This document shows, piece by piece, positions 15,512-23,401 of a stretch of DNA of 27,239 bases. The DNA is from Bacillota bacterium. GTDB lineage: Bacteria > Bacillota > Clostridia > Lachnospirales > Lachnospiraceae. Made by a program: the position numbers and the translations under genes. The stretch spans positions 1 to 27,239 of the forward strand of contig JAEZKD010000303.1 of assembly GCA_023415655.1 (NCBI GenBank), written 5' to 3'. Position 1 is the stretch's first letter; every line of letters starts with the position of its first letter. The notes under the pieces are model-generated. The model worked only from the letters and a program-made list of their open reading frames with translations, was not told the DNA's origin and did no database searches.

Positions 15512-16449
15512 ACTAGTTTACCACTCAGCTTTCTAAACTTGCGATCTTCTTTCTTATAAATTCTTCTTGCTTTATTTACTGATACTGCTTGAAAGAAGAC
15601 TTGTTCTCTTGGTTTTACTTGAACGAAGGTTGGTAGATCTGCTTGAATGATCGTTCCAATTTTTGCATAGCCACCTGTGGTCTGTCGTTCTGCTAACATT
15701 ACAATTGGCTGGCCATTGGAAGAAATCTGAATCGCACCAAGTGTAATTCCATCTGAGATAATGTCTGCTCCGTTCTTCATCTCAATTGGTTTTCCTGATA
15801 GCTTACAACCCATACGATTACTATCCATGGTCACTTCATAAGAAGTACTTAAAAAATCTTGGATACCTTCCTTAGTAAAGGCATCCTCTTGCGGCCCTAT
15901 AACGACTCGAATGATTTTTTTATCCTTAACTATATGATCTGTTTTTAACAGCCATTGCCTTGGTTTGATTGAGACATTTTCTCTCTCCTCAAACTCGATT
16001 TCATCCATTGCTTTTAATCCTCTTCCAAGCAAGCCACCAAGCTTACAACCAAGGTGTGTTGATTTACTTCCCTTAATGACTGGAACCTTAAGGCCTCCAA
16101 GGAAGGCTAGATAAGCACGACATCCTGTCCTTGCATAGACGCAAGTTAGGATATCACCTGTCTTTACTTCCACCGATTCATAACAACGAATCGGTTGATC
16201 ATTTAGTTTTGGTTCCATATCAGCACCCGTCATTGCAATTACACAATTAGAGGTGAATTCGATGGTCGCACCATACATGGTCATCTCTAAGACTGCTTCC
16301 TCTGCTCTATTCCCCACTAATAGATTTGCGATTTTCATAGAAGGAAGGTCTAATGCACCTGCTTCTGACATTCCATAGGCACAATATCCAAATCTTCCTG
16401 CATCTTGAATGGATGTTAACAACCCTGGATTAAGAATTCGAATCCCCAT
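15508..16449 (-). CDS. pxpC: 5-oxoprolinase subunit C (KipA/biotin-dependent carboxyltransferase-like)
   Basis: Second catalytic component of PxpABC. The 313 residues show the family signatures NPGLLTSIQDAGRFGY (~7-22), GMSEAGALD (~26-34), ANLLVGN, TGADM (~74-78), LGGLLGRGL and LAERQTTGGYAKIGTI near the C-terminus. The fold is related to the urea-carboxylase/allophanate family, but no biotin domain is present. Start: ATG at 16449, three bases after the pxpB stop, with AGGAGGT inside the end of pxpB. The close coupling fits a subunit pair. In Bacillus the homologue is KipA, first described as an anti-inhibitor of sporulation kinase A. Confidence 0.94.
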   Translation of the reverse strand: MGIRILNPGLLTSIQDAGRFGYCAYGMSEAGALDLPSMKIANLLVGNRAEEAVLEMTMYGATIEFTSNCVIAMTGADMEPKLNDQPIRCYESVEVKTGDILTCVYARTGCRAYLAFLGGLKVPVIKGSKSTHLGCKLGGLLGRGLKAMDEIEFEERENVSIKPRQWLLKTDHIVKDKKIIRVVIGPQEDAFTKEGIQDFLSTSYEVTMDSNRMGCKLSGKPIEMKNGADIISDGITLGAIQISSNGQPIVMLAERQTTGGYAKIGTIIQADLPTFVQVKPREQVFFQAVSVNKARRIYKKEDRKFRKLSGKLV

Positions 16450-16452
16450 TGT

Positions 16453-17178
16453 CTACCTCCTTTCCAAAAAATCTTTTGATTCTTTCGGGTACACTCCACT
16501 CTGGCTAATTTGATCATATTCTGCTCTCGTAATTGGATCAAAATGAATATAATCTCCTGCTTGGTATAGAAATGGTTCCTCACGAGTTTCATCATATACC
16601 TTAAGTGGTGTTCGCCCAATCAATCGCCATCCCCCTGGAGAGTCCATAGGATAAATCCCAGTCTGCTTTCCACCAATCCCGACACTTCCAACTTCAATCC
16701 TAGTTCGTGAGGTTGCAAGTCTTGGTACTGCAAGCTTTTCGTCCAAGCCACCTAGATAAGCAAAACCAGGAAGAAATCCAAGCATATAAATAAGGTAATC
16801 ACAACTACTATGTAGCTGAATTACTTCCTCACAGGTCATATGTACATACTCTGCCACCTCTTGTAAGTCAATCGCGAATTCTCCCTCATAACAAACTGGA
16901 ATATGGATTATCCTTTTATTCGGTACACCTTTGATGTCATTTACGTTGACCTTAGTACGCAGTACAGAAACTATCTTTTTATAAGAAAGGATCAACGGAT
17001 CATAGGTTATTAGTACAGTACAATACGCTGGGATGATTTCACGGATTCCTCGATGCTTTGCTTTTGTTAGCTCTATGACAAACTGATGAACTTGATGATT
17101 AATTTCTTCTTTGATTTCTTGACCGAATACAACCTCGACTGCTGCCTCACCGACAGGATGATATGTTATCTTCTCCAT
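16453..17178 (-). CDS. pxpB: 5-oxoprolinase subunit B (KipI family)
   Basis: Partner of PxpC in the 5-oxoprolinase complex; cyclophilin-like fold, and KipI in Bacillus inhibits the sporulation kinase KinA. The 241 residues carry GEAAVEVVFGQEI at the start, MLGFLPGFAYLGGLD in the middle, then VPRLATSRTRIEVGSVGI and GIYPMDSPGGWRLIGRTPL. All are standard for the family. Start: ATG at 17178 with AAGGTGAG, eleven bases after the DUF4392 stop. Since PxpB, PxpC and PxpA occur together with two D-glutamate-cyclase domains, the metabolic role is favoured over a sporulation role, though one does not exclude the other. Confidence 0.94.
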   Translation of the reverse strand: MEKITYHPVGEAAVEVVFGQEIKEEINHQVHQFVIELTKAKHRGIREIIPAYCTVLITYDPLILSYKKIVSVLRTKVNVNDIKGVPNKRIIHIPVCYEGEFAIDLQEVAEYVHMTCEEVIQLHSSCDYLIYMLGFLPGFAYLGGLDEKLAVPRLATSRTRIEVGSVGIGGKQTGIYPMDSPGGWRLIGRTPLKVYDETREEPFLYQAGDYIHFDPITRAEYDQISQSGVYPKESKDFLERR

Positions 17179-17189
17179 AGCTCACCTTC

Positions 17190-18284
17190 TTACAATATTC
17201 TGCCTTCTCCATAGCTTACTTTTTCAAAAAATCCTAGCTTCTCAACCTCTTCAAACCAAGTAATACACGTCTCCTCTAATTCCATCGAATACTTCATGCA
17301 ATCTCGCATCAGATTGACGATTGATAGATTCATTCGCATACCCATACCATCGATGGCTGGGATGAGCCACCCTGTCATATCCACCATCCCACAACGAGAA
17401 GCGGTAATGACCGCTTCCTTTTCTAATTCTTCGTTTTGCATAATGTCTTTATTTCTTTTTAGATAAGCTAAGGCTGCAATCATTGCATAACAGCCCCAAT
17501 CAGATACGGTTGCAGTAATTAGGTAATCTGCTTTCGTAGCTGCAACAATACCACCCTGACAGCTGCATTTACATGCAGATTTTTGAGCATAAGGGATATA
17601 CGCTTCTACATGCTCTTTGATGGTTCCCATACCAATCTCATTGCCAAGATCGCCAATTGCTATGGTTGGTACGTGTAGTTTTTGTAACGTTTGATATAAT
17701 ACATCCGACTTTGCTTCTAACTCTGAAACATTCATTCCAATGGCATTATGATAAACTCCATAAGCATTCGCTCCTGGTGCTTCAATTGATATTGCCATTG
17801 CAGGTAATCCATGCTCTAGGATTTCGTTGGACTGACTCTGTGCATTCAATATATTCTTGGTAAATGGGATAACACCCATAGAGATCGGATATTCCATTAC
17901 CTCCTCCACGGTTTCATAAAGGTGAAGTCCACAAACAAACGAAAGCTTTTCTACCGCAATCTTATTCTCAATTGGACAAATAATGATTGGTTTTGCATGA
18001 AACGCCTTTACTAATGCCCTTGCTAATAGCATTGAGCTAACAATCCCATCCATCTCTGCCACCTTATGCGTAGGAAGAATAAATCCAGTGATAATATACA
18101 CCAAATCATTTTCTTTGATTTTCTCTACTAACGCTTTGGCAGCATGCATCGACAAAGGCTCTCCCATCGCTTTTCTTGCTGCAGGATATAAGATATTACA
18201 AACACCGTAACCTCTTGGGTCAAGATTGGCAAGGTGATCGAGTGTTGTACCTAAATTAAGACATGTTAATTCTTTTTGATTCAT
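17190..18284 (-). CDS. DUF4392 protein (D-glutamate cyclase C-domain homologue)
   Basis: The 364-residue protein matches DUF4392, the domain forming the C-terminal part of vertebrate D-glutamate cyclase (DGLUCY). Visible blocks: NLGTTLDHLANLDPRGYGV (~10-28), LVYIITGF followed by ETDG-like AEMDG (~76-80), ISIEAPGANAYGVYHN (~166-180), IAIGDLGNEIGMG (~208-220) and ATVSDWGCYAM (~258-268). A tight CKCSC cluster (C238, C240, C242) is conspicuous. Start: ATG at 18284. A stop lies 24 bases upstream in frame and no other start exists, yet the ribosome site is weak, so translation may be low or regulated. It lies 100 bases after the transaminase gene. The role is inferred from the human fusion: cyclising D-glutamate to 5-oxo-D-proline or a related step. 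Confidence 0.85.
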   Translation of the reverse strand: MNQKELTCLNLGTTLDHLANLDPRGYGVCNILYPAARKAMGEPLSMHAAKALVEKIKENDLVYIITGFILPTHKVAEMDGIVSSMLLARALVKAFHAKPIIICPIENKIAVEKLSFVCGLHLYETVEEVMEYPISMGVIPFTKNILNAQSQSNEILEHGLPAMAISIEAPGANAYGVYHNAIGMNVSELEAKSDVLYQTLQKLHVPTIAIGDLGNEIGMGTIKEHVEAYIPYAQKSACKCSCQGGIVAATKADYLITATVSDWGCYAMIAALAYLKRNKDIMQNEELEKEAVITASRCGMVDMTGWLIPAIDGMGMRMNLSIVNLMRDCMKYSMELEETCITWFEEVEKLGFFEKVSYGEGRIL

Positions 18285-18384
18285 AATGCTTAGAAAGAAC
18301 GTGTTAACTTACACCCCTTCCTGATACACTCCTTTCGATACTGTTTACAATCTTGGTAGAAATTACGTTCATAATCATGTTTTC

Positions 18385-19224
18385 TTATTCGGTCTCTGCT
18401 AAGAACTTAGCAAGAGATTCACGTTGTAATAGTTGAAGCAATTCTGGTGCTTTTCCTCCCACTGGCTTTTGATCAATTTCAATGGTCTGCATACAAAGCT
18501 GTCCAGAGCTTGATACAATGACTTCATCTGCTTCCATCATCTCTGTCAAGGTAAACATTCTTTCCTCGACTGGTATGTTCTTTTCCAGACAAAGCTCCAT
18601 CAGATGCTTTCTAGAGATTCCAGGAAGTATGTACTCATCTGCAGGTGGTGTTACAAATACACCATTGATTAATAGATTCACATTACTATGTGCACACTCC
18701 GTCACACGCTCACCACGATGGAAGACACATTCGTTACACCCTGCTTCCTCGGTTCTTTTTGCAGCCATTACATTAGGGATTAAATTCAAGGTTTTAATAT
18801 TGCAATGCATAAATCTAGTATCTTCTAAGGTAATCAATTTATATTTCTTACTCATATCCATAATCTTTTTCGGAGTTAAAGTAATCCAGATATTTGCTTT
18901 CATTTCACTGGTAAAATTATGGCCTCTCATACCAGTTCCTCTTGTTGCCTGCCAATACACAAACTGCTCATCGTCATCTAATTTCTTTACCATCTCCTTT
19001 AGAATCTCAGCCATCTCCTCCTTGGTATACGGTAAATTGAACTCTAATAACGCTGCACTACGATAAAAACGATCCAAATGCTCCTTAAGTGCATAGATGT
19101 TGTAGTGCCTTGCATACGTTGCATCATATACTCCATCACCAAAAAAACAAACACGATCATTCATTGGAATGGTCATTTCCTCGATTGGAGCATACGTTCC
19201 ATTGTAATAACCTAAAGTTTTCAT
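18385..19224 (-). CDS. dat: Class IV aminotransferase, D-amino acid transaminase-like
   Basis: PLP fold-type IV enzyme, probably interconverting D-amino acids and 2-oxo acids (for example D-alanine + 2-oxoglutarate with pyruvate + D-glutamate). It has 279 residues. The PLP lysine is K144 (HCNIKTLNLIP), E176 (VTECAHSN) contacts the cofactor ring, and RGTGMRGH at 95-102 retains the Arg/His pair (R100, H102) that binds the substrate carboxylate in Bacillus D-amino acid aminotransferase. The N-terminal FFGDGVYDATYA is a normal class IV feature. A branched-chain or aminodeoxychorismate enzyme is less likely given the RxH motif. Start: ATG at 19224, four bases after the kinase-like gene, with AAGGAAGG. 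Its place between an importer and the D-glutamate cyclase domains suggests it feeds or drains D-glutamate. Confidence 0.85.
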   Translation of the reverse strand: MKTLGYYNGTYAPIEEMTIPMNDRVCFFGDGVYDATYARHYNIYALKEHLDRFYRSAALLEFNLPYTKEEMAEILKEMVKKLDDDEQFVYWQATRGTGMRGHNFTSEMKANIWITLTPKKIMDMSKKYKLITLEDTRFMHCNIKTLNLIPNVMAAKRTEEAGCNECVFHRGERVTECAHSNVNLLINGVFVTPPADEYILPGISRKHLMELCLEKNIPVEERMFTLTEMMEADEVIVSSSGQLCMQTIEIDQKPVGGKAPELLQLLQRESLAKFLAETE

Positions 19225-19228
19225 ATCA

Positions 19229-19861
19229 TTATCCTTCCTTCTTCTCGATCCGTTTCGCTACATATTCTTTGATCAGATCTACGGTCTGTTCATAGGTAAG
19301 CTTTCCCGTATGAATACACAAATCATAATTGTTTGGATTCTCCCAACTTTGCCCTGTATGATACTTATAATAACCGCTACGGTATTTATTTATCTTCTTG
19401 ATATAGCGTAGCGCTTCCTTTTCATCGCAACATAACTGATCCATTTGATGTCGCATGCACTGATTCTCATCAGCGTATAGAAAAATCGAAATGAGATTCT
19501 TGTAGTCTTTCAGTATAAAATCAGCACCACGACCAATGACAATGTAAGATTCTCGTTCTGCCAATTCCTTTAGTACCTTCGCTTGGTAATTAAATAAATT
19601 ATCATTGGACGTAAAATCATTACTCTCAGGTGGAATTAATTCGCCCGAATAAACCTTCTTGCAGGCGCGGTATAACAGACTACTTTTTACCCTCTCATCA
19701 GCATTGGCAAACAAAGCTTCATTGATACCACTATCCTCCGAGGCAAGTTGTAATAGCTTTCGATCATAGAGGTCAATTCCATAATGTTGTGCTAACATCT
19801 TGCTTATGGTAGTCGCCCCACTTCCACACTTCCTTGTCATTGCAATTACAAATCGTTCCAT
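19229..19861 (-). CDS. Cytidylate kinase-like family protein
   Basis: Nucleoside-monophosphate-kinase-like P-loop protein of the 'cytidylate kinase 2' group, 210 residues. The N-terminal FVIAMTRKCGSGATTISKML is the P-loop region. Like many members of this group it lacks the usual GK[ST] lysine. DLYDRKLLQLASED (~30-43), YIVIGRGADFIL and a basic lid-like region follow. These proteins are common in Clostridia, often beside metabolic or transport genes, and their substrate is unknown; true CMP kinase activity is doubtful. Start: ATG at 19861 with GGGAGG, 15 bases after livF and just before the transaminase gene, so it is clearly inside the operon. Confidence 0.8.
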   Translation of the reverse strand: MERFVIAMTRKCGSGATTISKMLAQHYGIDLYDRKLLQLASEDSGINEALFANADERVKSSLLYRACKKVYSGELIPPESNDFTSNDNLFNYQAKVLKELAERESYIVIGRGADFILKDYKNLISIFLYADENQCMRHQMDQLCCDEKEALRYIKKINKYRSGYYKYHTGQSWENPNNYDLCIHTGKLTYEQTVDLIKEYVAKRIEKKEG

Positions 19862-19876
19862 CCAAAGACCTCCCTT

Positions 19877-20578
19877 CTAACCAAGATAGGCTTTTTTTAC
19901 AGCTTCATCTTCTAAAAGATCAGATGCCTTGCCAGAGAGTACTATACTACCAGTTTCCATGACATATCCTCGGTCTGCAATTTGTAATGCAGCGTTAGCA
20001 TTCTGCTCTACTAATAGTATATTAGTGCCCATGGATCGTATGTCCTTTATAATCTCAAATATTTCTTCAACGATGATAGGTGCAAGCCCCATGCTAGGTT
20101 CATCCAATAACAAAAGCTTTGGTGATGCCATCATTGCCCGACCAATGGCTAACATCTGCTGTTCACCACCAGATAAAGTACCAGCCAACTGTCGTCTACG
20201 TTCCTTCACTCGTGGGAAACGCTGAAATACCAGTTCTAATAGTTCTTTTTTCTTAACCGAGCTTTTTTGTAGATACCCTCCGAGCAACAGATTCTCCTCT
20301 ACGGTCTGATCCCCAAACACTCTTCTTCCTTCTGGTACCTGACTAATCCCTTTGGCTACCACCACATGTGGTCCTACCTCATGGATTTTCTTACCATTGT
20401 ATGTAATTGTACCACCTTTTATCTTGTTAAGTCCACTAATTGCTCGCAACGTACTTGTTTTTCCTGCTCCATTCGCTCCAATGAGAGTAACTATTTCACC
20501 CTCTCTCACTTCAAGGCTTAAATTCTTAATGGCATGAATTGCACCATAATAGACATTGATTTCTTCGACCTCTAACAT
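19877..20578 (-). CDS. livF: ABC transporter ATPase, branched-chain amino acid type (LivF)
   Basis: One of two cytoplasmic ATPases of an amino-acid-type ABC importer. It has 233 residues. Walker A GANGAGKT is at 34-41, signature LSGGEQ at 135-140 and Walker B LLLLDEP at 155-161, with the LivF-typical VPEGRRVFGDQTVEENLLLG in between. It starts two bases after livG. With LivG, LivH, LivM and LivJ it makes a complete transporter. HAAT-family importers take up leucine-type amino acids but also amides, urea and other small molecules. The downstream genes suggest an amino acid, 5-oxoproline or peptide-derived substrate here. Confidence 0.95.
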   Translation of the reverse strand: MLEVEEINVYYGAIHAIKNLSLEVREGEIVTLIGANGAGKTSTLRAISGLNKIKGGTITYNGKKIHEVGPHVVVAKGISQVPEGRRVFGDQTVEENLLLGGYLQKSSVKKKELLELVFQRFPRVKERRRQLAGTLSGGEQQMLAIGRAMMASPKLLLLDEPSMGLAPIIVEEIFEIIKDIRSMGTNILLVEQNANAALQIADRGYVMETGSIVLSGKASDLLEDEAVKKAYLG

Positions 20579-20580
20579 AC

Positions 20581-21348
20581 TTAAGCCCCCTTTTTACCAA
20601 GATAAGCTTCGATAACCTTTGGGTTGCTTTGAATCTCTTCTGGAATACCACTCGCTAAGACCTGACCAAAGCTTAATACTACAATTTTCTCACAGACATT
20701 CATGACAAGCTTCATATCATGTTCAATTAAGAGGATTGAGATCTCGAATTCTTCTTTGATCCAGCGAATCAATTCTGTTAATTCCTTGGTTTCCTGAGGA
20801 TTCATACCTGCTGCTGGTTCATCTAGCAATAATAGCTTTGGCTTCGTTGCAAGCGCTCTTGCAATTTCTAGCCGACGTTGTTGCCCATAGGGAAGATTCT
20901 TTGCCTTTTCTCTTGCAAAGGAATCTAGATGAAAAATCTTTAATAGCTCCAAAGCATCCCTTGTTAGCTGTTCTTCTTCTCTAATCTGCTTTGGAGTTCG
21001 AACAATGGATGCAAACCAACTAGACTTTGATTGATATTCATAGCTTACCATCACATTCTGTAGTACTGTCATCTCCTGAAATAGACGTATGTTTTGAAAG
21101 GTTCTCGCAATTTTTTTGGAGGTTATCTGATAAGGTTTAATGGAATCAATACGTTCTCCATCAAATTCAATCCTACCACTCGTAGGTGCATACACACCAG
21201 TCAACATATTAAAAACCGTTGTTTTACCAGCACCATTAGGACCAATCAGACCATACAACTCATGCTCTTGAATCTCTATATTAAAATCATTGACTGCAGT
21301 GAGTCCACCAAACTGAATGGTTAAATGTTTTACAGATAGCAATGACAT
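20581..21348 (-). CDS. livG: ABC transporter ATPase, branched-chain amino acid type (LivG)
   Basis: Second ATPase of the importer, 255 residues. Walker A GPNGAGKT is at 36-43. The signature region is LPYGQQRRLEIARAL, the relaxed form normal for LivG, followed by Walker B LLLLDEPAAGMNP and the switch His in IEHDM. The C-terminus has the usual extension ending in EAYLGKKG. The start at 21348 lies directly after the livM stop, so translation is coupled. Confidence 0.95.
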   Translation of the reverse strand: MSLLSVKHLTIQFGGLTAVNDFNIEIQEHELYGLIGPNGAGKTTVFNMLTGVYAPTSGRIEFDGERIDSIKPYQITSKKIARTFQNIRLFQEMTVLQNVMVSYEYQSKSSWFASIVRTPKQIREEEQLTRDALELLKIFHLDSFAREKAKNLPYGQQRRLEIARALATKPKLLLLDEPAAGMNPQETKELTELIRWIKEEFEISILLIEHDMKLVMNVCEKIVVLSFGQVLASGIPEEIQSNPKVIEAYLGKKGA

Positions 21349-21349
21349 A

Positions 21350-22354
21350 TTACTCTACCTCCTTTTGCTTTACTTTCCAAACCCTTGCTACAAATCGTTG
21401 TGCAAACCGTTTGATTCCTGAGAGTGTCACTTCGTAGTTCCCTAAGATACCTTTTGGCCGAAATAGCATCATGACAATCAATAGCACTGCATAAATTAAG
21501 ATTCGATATTCCTTCATAAAACTGTTTAAGCCACGAAGTGCTTCTGGAAGATAAATCAGAATGGAGGTTCCGATGATAGATCCAGACAAACTGCCCATAC
21601 CACCCAACACCACATACGTCATAATCTCAAAGGATTTTGAAAAGTTAAAGCTTTGAGGATCGATGAACTGATTAAAGTGTGCATATAACCCACCCGCTAA
21701 TCCTGCCATTCCACACCCTATTGCAAATGTGATAATCTTGAATTTGGTGGTATTAATCCCCATAGCTTGAGCTGCAATCTCATCCTCCTTTACGGATAGA
21801 ATTGCACGCCCTTTGGAGGAATGATGAATCAGATTCTTCACAATGGCAAAACAAACTACTAATAAGAAAAACACATTCGTAAATGTTGTCTTAGCAGAAA
21901 TGCCAGCAATACCACGAGCACCACCCACGTAATCTACATTTTGAATTACTACCTTCACGATTTCCCCAAAACCTAACGTACATATGGCAAGATAATCTCC
22001 AGTTAATTTAAGAATTGGATACCCAATCAAAGCAGCTAAAATTCCCGCGACTACTGCACCACATAATAGAGCTAAGAGAAAGGGAGCATGAAAGTTCTTT
22101 GTTAAGATAGCAGATACGTATGCACCAATTGACATAAAAGCTGCATGCCCTAGAGAAAACTGCCCTGTAAAGCCTAGGATCAGATTTAACCCGATGGCTG
22201 CAATTGAGAATATTCCAATCTGTCGTAGGATTCTGGCATAGTATCCATTGAATACACCAGTTGCAAATAGTAGTTCAAAGAAAGCATAGAGGATTAGTGC
22301 GAATACAATCGTCTTGCTATAGTTGATATACGTTTTCTTTACGCTATCCTTCAT
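21350..22354 (-). CDS. livM: ABC transporter permease, branched-chain amino acid type (LivM)
   Basis: Inner-membrane permease of 334 residues with about ten hydrophobic segments. It contains the LivM hallmarks IGLNLILGFTGQFSLGHAAF (~36-55), LTGDYLAICTLGFGEI and VLGGMGSLSGSIIG. The frame also opens at a GTG (22363) overlapping the livH end. The ATG at 22354 is preferred because AGGTG lies six bases upstream of it; that same AGGTG contains the alternative GTG. Forms the translocation channel with LivH. Confidence 0.94.
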   Translation of the reverse strand: MKDSVKKTYINYSKTIVFALILYAFFELLFATGVFNGYYARILRQIGIFSIAAIGLNLILGFTGQFSLGHAAFMSIGAYVSAILTKNFHAPFLLALLCGAVVAGILAALIGYPILKLTGDYLAICTLGFGEIVKVVIQNVDYVGGARGIAGISAKTTFTNVFFLLVVCFAIVKNLIHHSSKGRAILSVKEDEIAAQAMGINTTKFKIITFAIGCGMAGLAGGLYAHFNQFIDPQSFNFSKSFEIMTYVVLGGMGSLSGSIIGTSILIYLPEALRGLNSFMKEYRILIYAVLLIVMMLFRPKGILGNYEVTLSGIKRFAQRFVARVWKVKQKEVE

Positions 22355-22363
22355 TTCAATCAC

Positions 22364-23248
22364 CTACACTTTCACACTCTTCTTTTTACCAAACAATCCT
22401 GTCGGCTTAATCAGAAGAATCATAATTAAAAGGATAAATGCAATCGCATCTGAGAAGCCACTGCTAATGTAAACCTTGGATAGTGTTTCAATTAATCCAA
22501 TGGCAATCCCACCAAACATTGCTCCAGGAATCACGCCTATTCCACCAAGTACTGCTGCAACAAAGCCTTTTAATCCAGGCATAACCCCCATGGCTGGCTC
22601 AAGTTTTGGATAAGCCATACCAAAGATAATCCCTCCCGTTGCAGCTAATGCAGAACCGATGGCAAAGGTAACCGATATTATCTTATTGATGTTAATTCCC
22701 ATCAACGCTGCTGCATCACGGTCATACGAGGTTGCTCGCATTGCTCGCCCGGTACTCGTCTTATGAATCAAAATCTGTAGCCCAATGCAGCATACTACCG
22801 TAACAGCCAAGGTAATCATTTGAAGATTGGAGAACTTAATACCGGCGATCTCATACGTTTTATTAGCAATCAGCTCAGGGAAATTCAAGGTATTCGGACC
22901 TGCCAAAGCTTTGGTCTTAATCAGATTCTGTAATAATAACTCTACACCAATGGTCGTAATTAATAATGTCTCTTTTGCCGAGTTGCGAAGTGGTTTATAC
23001 GCAACACGTTCAATAAGAATACCAAGCAGTGCACACACAGTCATTGTAAATAGCATGGCTCCAAAAAATCCAAGTCGTAATGTACTCACTGCAAAATAAC
23101 CTGTATAAGCTCCCACCATGAAAATATCACAATGTGCGAAATTAATCAGCTTAATGATCCCATACACCATGGTATATCCAATCGAGATCAAAGCATAAAC
23201 ACTACCTAACGAGATCCCATTAATCACTTGTTGAAAAAAAGCGTCCAT
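22364..23248 (-). CDS. livH: ABC transporter permease, branched-chain amino acid type (LivH)
   Basis: Inner-membrane permease of 294 residues with eight or so hydrophobic segments. Typical LivH features: FQQVINGISLGSVYALISIG at the N-terminus, YGIIKLINFAHCDIFMVGAY, GRAMRATSYDRDAAALMGIN in the cytoplasmic loop that contacts the ATPase, and AVLGGIGVIPGAMFGGI. Start: ATG at 23248 with GGAAGGTGAG. It is separated from livJ by 153 bases holding a stable hairpin, as often seen where the binding protein must be made in excess of the membrane parts. Confidence 0.95.
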   Translation of the reverse strand: MDAFFQQVINGISLGSVYALISIGYTMVYGIIKLINFAHCDIFMVGAYTGYFAVSTLRLGFFGAMLFTMTVCALLGILIERVAYKPLRNSAKETLLITTIGVELLLQNLIKTKALAGPNTLNFPELIANKTYEIAGIKFSNLQMITLAVTVVCCIGLQILIHKTSTGRAMRATSYDRDAAALMGININKIISVTFAIGSALAATGGIIFGMAYPKLEPAMGVMPGLKGFVAAVLGGIGVIPGAMFGGIAIGLIETLSKVYISSGFSDAIAFILLIMILLIKPTGLFGKKKSVKV

Positions 23249-23282
23249 CCTGTCTCACCTTCCCATGACTCATTTTTACGAT

Positions 23283-23330
23283 GCACTGCGGTGTAATCGG
23301 AACATAACCTATTCCGTTTTGCCGCAGTGC
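23283..23330 (-). repeat. Intercistronic hairpin between livJ and livH
   Basis: GCACTGCGG (23283-23291) pairs perfectly with CCGCAGTGC (23322-23330), and an inner CGGAA/TTCCG (23298-23302 with 23312-23316) continues the stem. In the direction of transcription (minus) no T-run follows, so it probably protects or marks the 3' end of livJ mRNA while letting transcription continue. A T-rich stretch follows only on the plus strand. Confidence 0.65.
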
Positions 23331-23401
23331 GGTTTTTCCTTTTAATGCAAATATCTTTTCCGATACCCTTTAATCAAATTACTCTTCTGAAGTTACTCAT
23401 G

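Noticed and set aside
16416..16619. 67-codon minus-strand frame overlapping pxpB and pxpC
   Set aside because: It is out of frame with both well-supported genes and without motifs; a shadow frame.
18482..19066. 194-codon plus-strand frame opposite the transaminase gene
   Set aside because: It lies entirely antisense to a gene with clear catalytic motifs and has no ribosome site or domain of its own; a shadow frame.
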